Shown piece by piece: positions 31,991-40,910 of a stretch of DNA of 41,757 nt. A program made the position numbers and the translations under genes. Origin of the DNA: Candidatus Krumholzibacteriia bacterium (GTDB taxonomy: Bacteria; Krumholzibacteriota; Krumholzibacteriia; G020349025); the NCBI GenBank assembly GCA_035649275.1, contig DASRJW010000025.1, positions 1-41,757 on the forward strand, read 5' to 3'. Under the pieces are notes generated by a model, which ran no database searches, was not told the DNA's origin, and saw only the letters and a list, made by a program, of their open reading frames with translations. The stretch's first letter is position 1, and each line of letters opens with the position of its first letter.

Positions 31991-34105
31991 TCAATGGGGC
32001 TCGGCGCCGGTCTCGAGCTGGCGCAAGGCGCGGGGCGCCAGCGTGTCCGCCGGATCCAGAGCCAGGATGAAGCGCCATGCCGGCACCGCCTCGGGACGAC
32101 GACCCTGGTTGGTGAGCAAGATCGCCAGGTTCGTCCACGCCGGAAGATAGCGCGGGTTCGCGGCGATCGCGGCGCGAAACCCCGCCTCCGCCGCCGGCGC
32201 ATCCCCCTGGGCGCCCCGGAGCGCTGCCAGGTTGTTGAGCGCTTGCTCGTGGCCCGGCACGATGGCTAGCGCGCGCCTGTAGGCCTGCGCCGCCGCCGCG
32301 GTGTCGCCCAAAGCCCGCCGGCATTCCCCCAAGTTGTTCCACGCCGCTTCACGCTCGGGCTCGAGTGCCACGGAGCGCTCGTAGGCCGCCGCGGCCTCCG
32401 CCACTCTGCGGCTTCGCCGCAGGACGTTACCCAGGTTGTACCAGCCCCGGGCGAAGTCCGGGTGTTCGCGCAGCAGGTCGCGATAGAGCACCAACGCCAG
32501 ACTGTCCTGCCCGGCGCGGGAGAGCATACGCGCCAGGCCGTCGCGGAGATCGGGATTCGCGGGCGCGGTGCGCAAGGCCTCGCGGTACTCGGCGATGGCA
32601 GGACCGAACCTCTCCGCCTGGGCGTATCGGAGGGCGCTGTGCACGTGGATATCGCGCCCGACCCGGGCGCGGTCCAGATTCAATCGCGCCGGCGAGGTGA
32701 GCACGAACAGCGCCGCGGTGGCCAGGAGGAGAGCCGCTGCCTGCGCGCGCTTTCTCTGCCACAGGGCCTCGCAGATCCGGCGGCAGACATGGGTTGCCAG
32801 CACGATCAGCCACGGGGTGACGGGGATTCGATAACGATCGGTGACGAAGAAGAGAACGATGGAAGCCACGTAGAGGAGCGCGCAAGCACCGATGAAGCCC
32901 AAGACCGCTTCTGCTTCTTGCCCCGCCGCGGCGCCGCGGCGCCAGGCCCGCCACGCTTCGATCAGCGCCCACAACGCCCCCAGGAACCCCAAAGGCAGGA
33001 CCGCATAGCTGTGCCAGAAGGGCAAGCGCGAGAGCGGCAGGCCGCGGGTGGCGGTCTCGAAGCACTCCACCTGGGGAAAGTAGAAGCGGTTCCAGAAGAG
33101 CACCCACTTCCAGCCGAGGAGATCCAGCGCCCGGAGCGGGTGCTCGCGCACCCAACGCTGCGTTCTCTCCACCCAGAACTGCGCCGCCACGCTCGCTGTC
33201 GCGCGCTGCCCCGTCTGCCGCTGCACGTAGCGGAGCGCCATGGGGTCATGGGCCATGTCGAAGGACTCGGGCACGAAGAAGAGGCCCGTGGCCTCCGGTC
33301 CGTTGCCGATGTACAGATTGAAACCGGCGTTGGCGGTGAGCAACAGGGGCTGCTCCGCGTGGCGCGCGTTGTAGATCCAGAGCGGCGCCAGCACGGCGGC
33401 GCACCCCAAGAGGCAGCGTCCTGCCTGGGCGAAGGAGGCCCCGCCCCGGCGCCAGGCGAACCAGGGGAAGAACACCAGGAGGAGCGCCAAGTTGCTGCCA
33501 CGGCCGAGCACCGCGATGCCGAGCAGTGCGCCGGCGGCCAAGGCGTGCAACCGGCTGCGTGGGGCGCGTACCGCCACGAAGGAAGCGGCGAGCAAGGTCA
33601 AGAGCACCAACCACTCCACCAGCAGCAAAGCCTCGTAGAACACCACCGGTGCGAAGCTCGCCATGGCGAGTCCTGCCGCCGCCGCCCAGGCGGCGGGCAT
33701 GGCGCGCCGGGCCAGGAGGAAGACGAGAGGCGCCGCCAGTCCGCCCATGAGGAGCTGCACGGCATAGGCCGTGCTCGCCGAGTCGCCGGCGAGGCGGAAG
33801 ACCAGGCTCAAGAAGAGCGGATACAGCGGGGTCATGAAGTACGAGTCGGTCGGATTGGGGAGGCCGCGCACGAGATTCAAGGCCTCGTCGTGATAGTAGG
33901 ACTCGTCCATCATGAAGACCTGCGCTACCAGCGTCTCTCGAAAGGTGAACCAGTGCAGGGCGCGCAGGGCGAGGGCGCAGACGTAGAGGCACCAGGCCGC
34001 GGCGTGGGTGTGGCGCTGCAGCCAGGCGTCGAGGTGCAGAAGGAAGCGCGGCAGGGTGGGTGCCGGCGCGCCGCCCGCGGCAGGTTGTCGGGGTGCGGAA
34101 TGCAT
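31991..34105 (-). CDS. GT39-type membrane glycosyltransferase with C-terminal TPR domain
   Basis: 704 residues. The first ~465 residues contain about ten membrane helices and resemble the ArnT/PMT (GT-C) fold: an early acidic loop MMDESYYHDEA with D67 and E68, the TPLYPLFLSLVFRLAG helix and FVTDRYRIPVTPWLIVLA near the end of the membrane part. Such enzymes transfer sugars from polyprenyl-phosphate carriers to lipid or protein acceptors on the outer face of the inner membrane. Residues about 490-700 are five or six TPR repeats (PAIAEYREALRTAPANPD, AAAAYERSVALEPEREAAWNNLGEC, AAQAYRRALAIVPGHEQALNNLA, AEAGFRAAIAANPRYLPAWTNLA). The fusion suggests a protein acceptor or a complex partner. Confidence 0.85.
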   Translation of the reverse strand: MHSAPRQPAAGGAPAPTLPRFLLHLDAWLQRHTHAAAWCLYVCALALRALHWFTFRETLVAQVFMMDESYYHDEALNLVRGLPNPTDSYFMTPLYPLFLSLVFRLAGDSASTAYAVQLLMGGLAAPLVFLLARRAMPAAWAAAAGLAMASFAPVVFYEALLLVEWLVLLTLLAASFVAVRAPRSRLHALAAGALLGIAVLGRGSNLALLLVFFPWFAWRRGGASFAQAGRCLLGCAAVLAPLWIYNARHAEQPLLLTANAGFNLYIGNGPEATGLFFVPESFDMAHDPMALRYVQRQTGQRATASVAAQFWVERTQRWVREHPLRALDLLGWKWVLFWNRFYFPQVECFETATRGLPLSRLPFWHSYAVLPLGFLGALWALIEAWRAWRRGAAAGQEAEAVLGFIGACALLYVASIVLFFVTDRYRIPVTPWLIVLATHVCRRICEALWQRKRAQAAALLLATAALFVLTSPARLNLDRARVGRDIHVHSALRYAQAERFGPAIAEYREALRTAPANPDLRDGLARMLSRAGQDSLALVLYRDLLREHPDFARGWYNLGNVLRRSRRVAEAAAAYERSVALEPEREAAWNNLGECRRALGDTAAAAQAYRRALAIVPGHEQALNNLAALRGAQGDAPAAEAGFRAAIAANPRYLPAWTNLAILLTNQGRRPEAVPAWRFILALDPADTLAPRALRQLETGAEPH

Positions 34106-34167
34106 GTGCCGCCGCGTGGGCTGGGTCCCGCCGGGCCGGCGCCCAGCGCGAACTCGCGTCCGGCGCG

Positions 34168-34179
34168 CATGCTAGCATG
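34168..34179. promoter_or_regulatory. 12-base perfect palindrome between divergent genes
   Basis: CATGCTAGCATG, identical on both strands, lies 62 bases before the glycosyltransferase start and 56 bases before the LytS start. It contains TAGCAT on each strand, which could serve as a poor -10 box. A palindrome of this length occurs by chance several times in a window of this size, so position is the main argument. Confidence 0.35.
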
Positions 34180-34235
34180 TCGCCTAGGGCACCGGTGAGC
34201 CGACGCCTCGGCACCATCGGCGAGGACGTTCGACC

Positions 34236-35579
34236 ATGTCAGAGATCTTCCTGAGCGGCGACCAGTTCATCCTCGTCAATCTGCTCCTGCAGGTCGGCTT
34301 CATGGCCAGCCTGGCGAGCCTTCTCATCACCACCCGTTTCTACCAGCGCCTGCTGCGGGAAGAAGCGACGCGCCGGCGCGACGCCACCCTCTTCGGCCTC
34401 ACCTTCGGCCTTTGCCTCGGCGTTGCCGTGGGCATGCGCTTCCTGGCGGGCTACGCCGGCATGGATGCAAGCTTGCCCGGCGCCCTTCTCGCCGGTCTGC
34501 TCTGCGGCCCGGTCGGCGGGGCTCTGGTGGGCTTCTTCGTCGGCGGCGCCGGCTGGACGCACGGCGAATGGCTCGCCTTGCCCTTCGGGCTCCTCTATGG
34601 GCTCGTGGGGGCGGCGATCTGGCGTTTCCCCGGCAGCCGGCGGGGGCTCTGGGAGTACTCGCCCTTCCCGCACGTGAACGTGTGGAAGTTCATGCGCGCC
34701 CGCAATCGCCGCGACATCGTGCCCCTCGGCATCAGCGCCGTCTGCGTCGGCCTCGACGTGGCGCGTCACTTCACCACCAAACATTTCGGCACCAATCTGC
34801 TCTGGAGCTTTCAGCCGCACCACGGCTACGTGCTGGCCCTCGCCTGGGTGACGAGCTTGGTCACCATCGGCGTGCCCTTGCACCTGTGGAACAACACCCG
34901 CCTGGAGATGCTGCTCAAGTCGCAGGAGGGCCTCGCCGTCCGCGCCCGGCTCGACGCGCTGACGCAGCAGATCAACCCGCACTTCCTCTTCAACACCCTC
35001 ACCTCGATCAGCGCCGCGACCCGGCGCAACCCGGACCTCGCCCGCGATCTGATCCACAAGCTGTCGACGATTCTCCGCCGCGTCCTCTATCGCAAGGCGC
35101 TCTTCGTCTCCTTCGCGGAGGAGCTGGACTACATCGACTCGTACCTGGACCTCGAGGTGGCCCGCTTCGGCCCGGAGAAGCTCCGCATCGTCAAGGACAT
35201 CGAGCCCGAAGTCCGGCCGCTCCTGGTGCCGTCGATGATCCTGCAGCCGCTGGTTGAGAACGCCGTGAACCATGCCATCGCGCCGCGGCCCGCGGGCGGC
35301 ACCGTGTGGATCCGGGCGCTGCGGGAGGGCGAGCACTTGGCGATCGAGATCGAGGACGACGGTACCGGCTTCGACGTCGCCAAGCTCGACCTGGACGGCA
35401 ACGGCCCAGCGCGGCCGCGCCGCGGCATCGGCCTGACGAACGTGCACCAGCGCCTCAAGATGGCCTACGGCCAGGGTCTGGTGCTGCGGTCCGCGCGCGG
35501 CCAGGGAACCCTGGTACGCCTCGTCCTCCCCTGCACGACCTCGGCGGAGCTCGTCCCGGAGGCAGAGGAGAAGGTCTGA
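34236..35579 (+). CDS. LytS-type sensor histidine kinase
   Basis: 447 residues with GAGGA about nine bases upstream. Residues 10-215 hold six or so membrane helices of the 5TM-LYT type, including the Gly-rich GALLAGLLCGPVGGALVGFFVGG. The kinase part carries QQINPHFLFNTL with H249 as the likely phospho-acceptor (His_kinase family, as in LytS and YehU), SMILQPLVENAVNHA as the N box, and DDGTGF plus RRGIGLTNVHQRL as nucleotide-binding segments. It probably senses a membrane or cell-wall state or a small molecule. The stop overlaps the regulator start by one base (TGATG), so the pair is coupled. Confidence 0.92.
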   Translation: MSEIFLSGDQFILVNLLLQVGFMASLASLLITTRFYQRLLREEATRRRDATLFGLTFGLCLGVAVGMRFLAGYAGMDASLPGALLAGLLCGPVGGALVGFFVGGAGWTHGEWLALPFGLLYGLVGAAIWRFPGSRRGLWEYSPFPHVNVWKFMRARNRRDIVPLGISAVCVGLDVARHFTTKHFGTNLLWSFQPHHGYVLALAWVTSLVTIGVPLHLWNNTRLEMLLKSQEGLAVRARLDALTQQINPHFLFNTLTSISAATRRNPDLARDLIHKLSTILRRVLYRKALFVSFAEELDYIDSYLDLEVARFGPEKLRIVKDIEPEVRPLLVPSMILQPLVENAVNHAIAPRPAGGTVWIRALREGEHLAIEIEDDGTGFDVAKLDLDGNGPARPRRGIGLTNVHQRLKMAYGQGLVLRSARGQGTLVRLVLPCTTSAELVPEAEEKV

Positions 35580-36346
35580 TGGAAATCCGCACCATCGTGG
35601 CCGACGACGAGAAGCCGGCCCGCGACGAGATCACCTACCTGCTCCGCGCCGTCGACGGGATCAAGCTGGTGGGGCAGGCGGACAACGGTCTCGACGCCTA
35701 CAACCTCATCGAGGCCGAACAGCCCGACCTGGCTTTACTCGACGTCCAGATGCCCGGGCTCGACGGCTTCCAGCTCGTGCGCGAGATCCGGCACCTGGAA
35801 CGCTCGCCGTTCGTCATCTTCGTCACCGCCTACGATCGCTATGCCATCCAGGCCTTCGAGGTGAGCGCCCTCGACTATCTCCTCAAGCCCGTGGTGCGCG
35901 ACCGCTTGGTGCAGGCCATCGACCGCGTGCGGCCGTTGCTGGAGCGGCAGGCCGGCCAGTCCGAGCGGCTATCGCGCTTCCTGGAGCACGGCCCGGCGCG
36001 GCCGCGCTTCGTGGGCAAGGTGCCGGTGCGCCGGCGCAAGAACCTGCTGCTCATCGATGTCCACGAGATCGTCTACAGCAACGTGCGCGACGGAGTCGTT
36101 TTCATCGCCACCCAGGAGCATCAGGACATGGTCTCCTACCGGACGCTGGACGAGTTCGAAGCCGAGCTCGATCCGGAGGTCTTCCACCGCGTCCACCGCA
36201 GCTATCTCGCCAACGTGAACCACATCCGCGAGATCATCCCGCAGGCCTCGGGGAACTACGAGCTCCTCATGGACGATGCCGCGGGCACGCGCATCCCGTT
36301 GTCGCGCCAGCACGCCCGCGAGCTGCGCCGCATCTACAAGTGGTGA
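35579..36346 (+). CDS. LytTR-family response regulator
   Basis: 255 residues from the ATG that overlaps the kinase stop, with GGAGAAGG upstream. The receiver domain (1-120) has D9, D10, phospho-acceptor D55 in LALLDVQMPGLDG, T in FVTAYD and K in LLKP. The LytTR DNA-binding domain (about 150-255) shows VPVRRRKNLLLIDVHEIVYSNVRDGVVFI, FHRVHRSYLANVNHI and LSRQHARELR. It is the partner of the LytS-type kinase and should bind promoter DNA when phosphorylated. Its targets are not evident here; the nearby palindrome at 34168 is not a classical LytTR direct-repeat site. Confidence 0.95.
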   Translation: MEIRTIVADDEKPARDEITYLLRAVDGIKLVGQADNGLDAYNLIEAEQPDLALLDVQMPGLDGFQLVREIRHLERSPFVIFVTAYDRYAIQAFEVSALDYLLKPVVRDRLVQAIDRVRPLLERQAGQSERLSRFLEHGPARPRFVGKVPVRRRKNLLLIDVHEIVYSNVRDGVVFIATQEHQDMVSYRTLDEFEAELDPEVFHRVHRSYLANVNHIREIIPQASGNYELLMDDAAGTRIPLSRQHARELRRIYKW

Positions 36347-36405
36347 GTTCCCAGCCCGACAGCTACACCGGCACGCCATTCCATCCGGTTGCACCGAGGG
36401 AGACT

Positions 36406-37680
36406 TCAGAAGACTTCGGTCATGGCGAAGAACCAGCCCTTGGAGCCGTCCCTGCCCCAGGCGTGATCGATGGCGAGATTGGTGTTGGAGCGTTTGTTGA
36501 ACTTGAGCCGGAGGCCTGCACCCCCACCCGGGTCAGGGCGTCCGAAGGTCTCCGTCTCTGGGAGCGACGTGGCGGTGAGGTTGAAGAATCCGACCGCGCC
36601 CAGCAACCCGTCCCGCCGCAGTTGCATGCGGTACTCGGTCTCGAAGTAGATCTGATCCTGTCCGCGGATCCGGCCCTGCAGATAGCCGCGCGCGCCGCGT
36701 CCCTGGGTATCCCAGCCGTTGGCCGGTAGGCCGAGATAGGGAGCCGGGCCGAAGGACATCCAGCTGTAGATCCAGAAGGCCAGGACGTTGTTGCTCTGTC
36801 GTGGCACGTGCGGGTACATGCGGACGTCGAGCCAGAACTCCTGCCAGTTGCGCTCGGACCCGAGGGGCTCGATGTAGTCGCGGAAGCTGCCGCTCAAGTA
36901 GTAGCCCTCGGTGGGATTGACCAGGCTGTTTCGCGTGTCTCCGAGCAGGTTGAGCGAGATCCCCGCTGCCTTGGTGTGGGTCACTCCGGCGCCGCTGTAG
37001 GTCGTGAACGGTGTGCTCTCGCCGAGGGCGGCGCGCTCGTCCTCGATGTCGGAAAACTCGTCGAAGTGGTAGCCCAATCCAATGTACGTCGAACCTATGG
37101 TCCGCCGATACACGGTGCCGTACAAACGCACCAGGGCGAAGTGCATCGGGTATTCCTGCTGGCCCTCGCCGATGGGGCCCAGGCCCCAGGTCGAGCGATC
37201 CGTGTCGAGGTAGCGCACGTCCGCCCGCAACAAGTAGTTGTCGGCGCCGAGGAAGAGGTCGCTGCGGAACTGGAACTGCACCTGGCCGGTCGTTGAGTAG
37301 TTGCCGGAAAGGGAGAGCGCCGAGGGCTTGGACTCGGGATCGAGGCCGCGCTTGCCGGCGCCGGAGAAAGAGGCGCCGAAGGCCAACCCGTAAACGGGGT
37401 TGTAGCTGAGCGTCGGGAGGATGGACCAGGCGATCCCAGGACTGAACTCTCCCTGGGCCGCGGGTTCGAGGCGGCGATGGAAGATCCACTCCTGCAGCAC
37501 GTCGAGGATATCGCGCTGCGCCACGGCGACGGTGTCCGTAGCCGCCTTCGCCGCGCCCGCGGTGTCGGTGGCGGCTGCTGTGGCCGCGGGCGTTTCCTGG
37601 GAACGACTCACGGTCGCCGCAGCGACGAGGATGAGCCCCCAGAGCCAGGCGCCGGAGAGGGGCGCGCCCACAATCCTCAT
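36406..37680 (-). CDS. Omp85/BamA-TamA-like outer membrane barrel protein
   Basis: 424 residues. A signal peptide (about 1-27) is followed by an Ala/Thr/Asp-rich linker (about 30-55) and then alternating beta strands to the last residue, which is Phe (AMTEVF), the usual outer-membrane insertion signal. Motifs include NPVYGLAFGASFS, RNSLVNPTEGYYLSGSFRDY and RGARGYLQGRIRG, the last like the R-G-Y/F loop of Omp85 proteins. There are no POTRA domains, so it is a barrel-only member of the Bac_surface_Ag type rather than BamA itself. The start ATG overlaps the stop of the upstream membrane-protein gene by four bases. Confidence 0.8.
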   Translation of the reverse strand: MRIVGAPLSGAWLWGLILVAAATVSRSQETPAATAAATDTAGAAKAATDTVAVAQRDILDVLQEWIFHRRLEPAAQGEFSPGIAWSILPTLSYNPVYGLAFGASFSGAGKRGLDPESKPSALSLSGNYSTTGQVQFQFRSDLFLGADNYLLRADVRYLDTDRSTWGLGPIGEGQQEYPMHFALVRLYGTVYRRTIGSTYIGLGYHFDEFSDIEDERAALGESTPFTTYSGAGVTHTKAAGISLNLLGDTRNSLVNPTEGYYLSGSFRDYIEPLGSERNWQEFWLDVRMYPHVPRQSNNVLAFWIYSWMSFGPAPYLGLPANGWDTQGRGARGYLQGRIRGQDQIYFETEYRMQLRRDGLLGAVGFFNLTATSLPETETFGRPDPGGGAGLRLKFNKRSNTNLAIDHAWGRDGSKGWFFAMTEVF

Positions 37681-38843
37681 GCCAAGGCTCCGAGAATCTT
37701 GAGCAGCACCTCTTTGATGGGAACCTCGATGCTGGCGGCCACCAAAAGCGGCAGGACCGCAGGTACCAGGAGCGCCACCAGCGTCGTCTTGCCGATCGGC
37801 ACCGACCGCATCCCGGTCCCGAGGGCGTAGAGCGTGGCCATGTCCGCCGCAGGGCCGATTTCCGGCGCGGCGAGAATCGCGTCGTCTTCTACCGGCCGGC
37901 CGAGCACCCAGCGCTCATGGACGCCGCGCACTTGCTTTCCGGCGAGAGCGCCGTATTCGAAGCGCGCGCGCAGGCGGGTGCGCCGGAGTGGTCCGGAGAA
38001 AGCCGTGAGGGGCGAAACGAAGAGCACGGTGAGGAGGACCACCAACCCGGCCGCGAGGGCCTTGAACTGCATCACATGGGCGCCGTGCGCCAGGATCTGA
38101 TGGGCGACGGAGGAAGCGACGACGCTCGAGAAGGCCAGCACCACCAGGGTGAAGGCGAGGGGGAGCTGCTCGGTGAAGCCGAGGCCGCCGGCGCGGTCTG
38201 GGTGGGAGGGCACGAGTTGCAGATCCAAGGCGGCGAGCCGGCGGCAGAGAAGCCAGGTGAGCAGCAAGCGCCAGAGCCAGAGGATGGCCATGAAAAGGAA
38301 CAGGGGTCGCGTTACGAAGAAGAGCCAGGTGCCGCCGAAGCCCACACCTTCCGGGGTGCGAGCCCACGCCACTACGTCGTCCACCGCCCCCTGCCAAGGG
38401 CTCGAAGCGATCACCAGCACCACGATCGCGGCCAAGAGCGTCCAGATCCATCTCGAGTCGCGCCAGCGTTCGACGGAACGCAGAGCACCGGCAAGGTGCG
38501 CTTGCTCTTCTGGGCGGACCAGCCCGGAGGGAACGAAGTTTCCCACGATGATGCCGAGGATCCGATCCGACCAGGGTTCCGAGAGCACGAAGAGCGGGAT
38601 CGCGAGCAGGCAGCGGACGTGAACCCCCAGATGGCGCCACAACGATTCCGGATCGCTCCCGTTCTGCAGCCGCCCCGTCGCTCCCGCCCAGACCACGAGG
38701 GGTAGCCAGCCGAGGAGGGCGAAGAAGACCGCGCGCCGCCGGGCTCCGAGACCTTCCCGGGGCGCGAGCCGCAGCAGACGCTGCAGGCGCAGCCACGGAT
38801 CCTGCACCAGAGAGAACCGCATCTCTTCCGGACCAACGCTCAC
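37677..38843 (-). CDS. Polytopic membrane protein of unknown function
   Basis: 388 residues from a GTG at 38843 preceded by an ideal AGGAGG at 38850-38855 with a six-base spacer; ATG codons at 38864 and 38822 are in frame but have no well-placed site. About seven membrane helices can be seen, for example AVFFALLGWLPLVVWAG, WIWTLLAAIVVLVIASSPW, PLAFTLVVLAFSSVVASSVAHQIL and TTLVALLVPAVLPLLVAASIEV. Between them are charged loops with D-P-W-L-R-L-Q-R near the start and S-H-P-D-R-A-G-G-L-G-F in the middle. I do not recognise a family firmly. Its stop overlaps the start of the Omp85-like gene (ATGA), which implies linked function across the two membranes. Confidence 0.7.
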   Translation of the reverse strand: MSVGPEEMRFSLVQDPWLRLQRLLRLAPREGLGARRRAVFFALLGWLPLVVWAGATGRLQNGSDPESLWRHLGVHVRCLLAIPLFVLSEPWSDRILGIIVGNFVPSGLVRPEEQAHLAGALRSVERWRDSRWIWTLLAAIVVLVIASSPWQGAVDDVVAWARTPEGVGFGGTWLFFVTRPLFLFMAILWLWRLLLTWLLCRRLAALDLQLVPSHPDRAGGLGFTEQLPLAFTLVVLAFSSVVASSVAHQILAHGAHVMQFKALAAGLVVLLTVLFVSPLTAFSGPLRRTRLRARFEYGALAGKQVRGVHERWVLGRPVEDDAILAAPEIGPAADMATLYALGTGMRSVPIGKTTLVALLVPAVLPLLVAASIEVPIKEVLLKILGALA

Positions 38844-38954
38844 CGGTTCCCTCCTCGGTGCCATCCTAGCAGACGAACGGGACCCCTTCCGAATTCCTGG
38901 AATCGTCCCCGAGTGAAGCACGACTTCGCAAGCGATCGGAACGAGGGCCGCCAT

Positions 38955-38974
38955 AGCCGGCACCGATGCCGGCT
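38955..38974 (-). terminator. Stem-loop directly after the ZIP gene
   Basis: AGCCGGC (38955-38961) pairs with GCCGGCT (38968-38974) around six bases. The arm touches the ZIP stop codon at 38975. No T run follows on the minus strand. Confidence 0.45.
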
Positions 38975-39706
38975 TCAGTGGGAATGGGCCTGGTGCAGGA
39001 GACCGCTCAGCAGCAGTCCTGTGAGCACCGCCACCAGATTGTAGAAGCGACGTTCGTGGTGGGCGTGGGCGTGCGGCAGCAGATCCGAGGTGGCGATGAA
39101 GAGGAACGTGCCCGCCGCCACACCGACGGTGAGGCCGAGCAGCGTCGGGCTGGCGTGGCGCAACGCCACCAACGCGACCGCACCACCGAGCGGCGTCAGC
39201 AGCGAGAAGATCAGGAGGAGGACGAGGGCCTGCCGGCGGCGGAATCCGAAGAAAAGCAGGATGCTGCAGAGCGAGAACGTATCCGGAATCTTGTGCGCCA
39301 GGATGGCCCAGACCACGGCGGAACCCAGGGCCGGCATCATGACGCTGGACCCGAGCGCCACTCCGTCCAGCAGGGCGTGCAGCGAGATGCCGGTGTAAGC
39401 GGCGAAACCGCTGCGTCGCCCGGCCAGCTCCTCCGTCTCGTGCGGGTGGATGAGGACGAACTTCTCCAGCGCCAAGAGGAGCATGAATCCGAGGAGCACG
39501 GCGGGAAAGAAGTGACGCGACAACTGCAGCGACTGCGGCAGGAGATCGAAGAACACCACGCCGAGGACGATCCCGGCGCTCAGGCTGATGAGGAGCTGCA
39601 GCTCCCGATGCGACCAGCTGCGCAGCAGAGGGATGAGCCCCGAAACGAAGGACACGGCGAAGATCCCGGCCGCGTAGACCAGGTAGCGCAGCGCGACGTG
39701 TTCCAC
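38975..39706 (-). CDS. ZIP-family divalent metal transporter
   Basis: 243 residues from a GTG at 39706, chosen because GAGGAG lies four bases upstream; a TTG at 39775 would add 23 residues with no ribosome-binding site. About eight membrane helices. Metal-site motifs are HALLDG (H110, D114) in helix 4 and HKIPD (H138, D142) in helix 5, the ZIP signature. A His/Glu loop (HPHETEE, about 87-93) and a His-rich end (HAHAHHE and QAHSH) are typical zinc-handling features. It imports Zn or another divalent cation into the cytosol. The GT4 gene lies 78 bases upstream on the same strand. Confidence 0.9.
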   Translation of the reverse strand: MEHVALRYLVYAAGIFAVSFVSGLIPLLRSWSHRELQLLISLSAGIVLGVVFFDLLPQSLQLSRHFFPAVLLGFMLLLALEKFVLIHPHETEELAGRRSGFAAYTGISLHALLDGVALGSSVMMPALGSAVVWAILAHKIPDTFSLCSILLFFGFRRRQALVLLLIFSLLTPLGGAVALVALRHASPTLLGLTVGVAAGTFLFIATSDLLPHAHAHHERRFYNLVAVLTGLLLSGLLHQAHSH

Positions 39707-39784
39707 GGGGCTCCTCGGGAGGATCAGGGAGTCTGGAATGACCTGCTGAGACCGGCCCAAGATCCGCGCCGGCAACGGGCGCCG

Positions 39785-40885
39785 TCAAGGGCCTCCTGGG
39801 AGAACCCCGGGAACAGGCTCGCCACCAGGAGCGAGACTCTGGAACAGTCGTTCGACGCTCTCCATGTTGCGTTCCCAGCAGGCACGCTCCGCCACCAGGG
39901 CGCGGTTCTTCACCGCCGCCCGCGCCCGCAACTCGGCGTCGGCACAAGCGCGCTCGAGGCAGCGGGCCAGGGCCTCGTCGTGACCGCAGGGGAAGAGGAG
40001 CCCGTTGTCTTCATGCCGGATCCACTCGCGATTGCCGGCGATGTCGGAGACCACGGGGAAACAACCGGCTGCCATCGCCTCCAAGAGCGACACCGAGGTG
40101 CTGTCGCTTCGCGCCGTGGAAACGTAGACCTGCGCCGCCAGCAGCTCGCGATCCAGCACTGCCGGCGCCAGCCAGCCGAGGAAGCGTACCGGCGTGGCCG
40201 GTGGCCGTTCGCGGAGCCGCCGCTGCAGGGCTTCGGCCTGCGAGCCCGTGCCCGCGAGGCGCAGCTCGGTCCGCGCCGCCAGAGCCGCAGGCAGGCGTTC
40301 CACGGCGCGCAGTAATGTCTCCACGTCGTACACCGGCTCGAGCCTCCGGCTGCTGAGGAGCACGAGCGGCTCCGACGGACGGGGTGGCGGTGTGGCGAAG
40401 CGCCCGCTTTCGATGCCGAAGGGGACGACGAGGAGGCGCGCCGCGGGAACGCCGAAGCGCACGATGGCGCGCCCCAGCATCTCCGCATCCGCGGTCACTC
40501 GATCGCAGCGGGCGAGAACGTGTCGCGTGCGCCAGCGATGCAGCGGCGATTTGCGTGGCACGAGCAGGATGTCGCTCCCCAGCGTCGTCAGCACCAGCGG
40601 CCGCGCTCCGAGCCGCACCGCCATCCAGCCGTAGTTGGGCAGGAAATGCGCGTTCACCACGTCGGGCCGGAAACGGCGGAGCTCCGCCGCCGCCGCCGGG
40701 AGGCTGGCGGTGTAGCGCAGGAACCGCGGCAGCCAGGCACGGGGCGGCAGCGACACCACCGGGCAGGCCCCGGTCTCGCCCGTTTCTAGGCTGAGGAGCA
40801 AGCAGGCGTGACCGCGGTGCGCGAAGTATTCGACCCAGCGCCGGGTGTGGGGAAGGGAAGCGTCTGCGAGGAAGGCGAGCCGCAC
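39785..40885 (-). CDS. Family 4 glycosyltransferase
   Basis: 366 residues from GTG at 40885 without a clear ribosome-binding site. The GT-B fold is evident: N-terminal lobe with SLPHTRRWVEYFAHRGH and DVVNAHFLPNYGW, and a C-terminal lobe with PFGIESGRF, SSRRLEPVYDVETLLRA and DSTSVSLLEAMAAGCFPVVSDIAGNREWI, where an Asp replaces the first Glu of the E-x7-E motif, as in many GT4 enzymes of this subgroup. It probably adds a sugar from a nucleotide donor to a glycan or lipid at the cytosolic face of the membrane. It has no polysaccharide cluster around it. Confidence 0.88.
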   Translation of the reverse strand: MRLAFLADASLPHTRRWVEYFAHRGHACLLLSLETGETGACPVVSLPPRAWLPRFLRYTASLPAAAAELRRFRPDVVNAHFLPNYGWMAVRLGARPLVLTTLGSDILLVPRKSPLHRWRTRHVLARCDRVTADAEMLGRAIVRFGVPAARLLVVPFGIESGRFATPPPRPSEPLVLLSSRRLEPVYDVETLLRAVERLPAALAARTELRLAGTGSQAEALQRRLRERPPATPVRFLGWLAPAVLDRELLAAQVYVSTARSDSTSVSLLEAMAAGCFPVVSDIAGNREWIRHEDNGLLFPCGHDEALARCLERACADAELRARAAVKNRALVAERACWERNMESVERLFQSLAPGGEPVPGVLPGGP

Positions 40886-40910
40886 CGGGGCATGCTACGC
40901 AATGCGGGGG

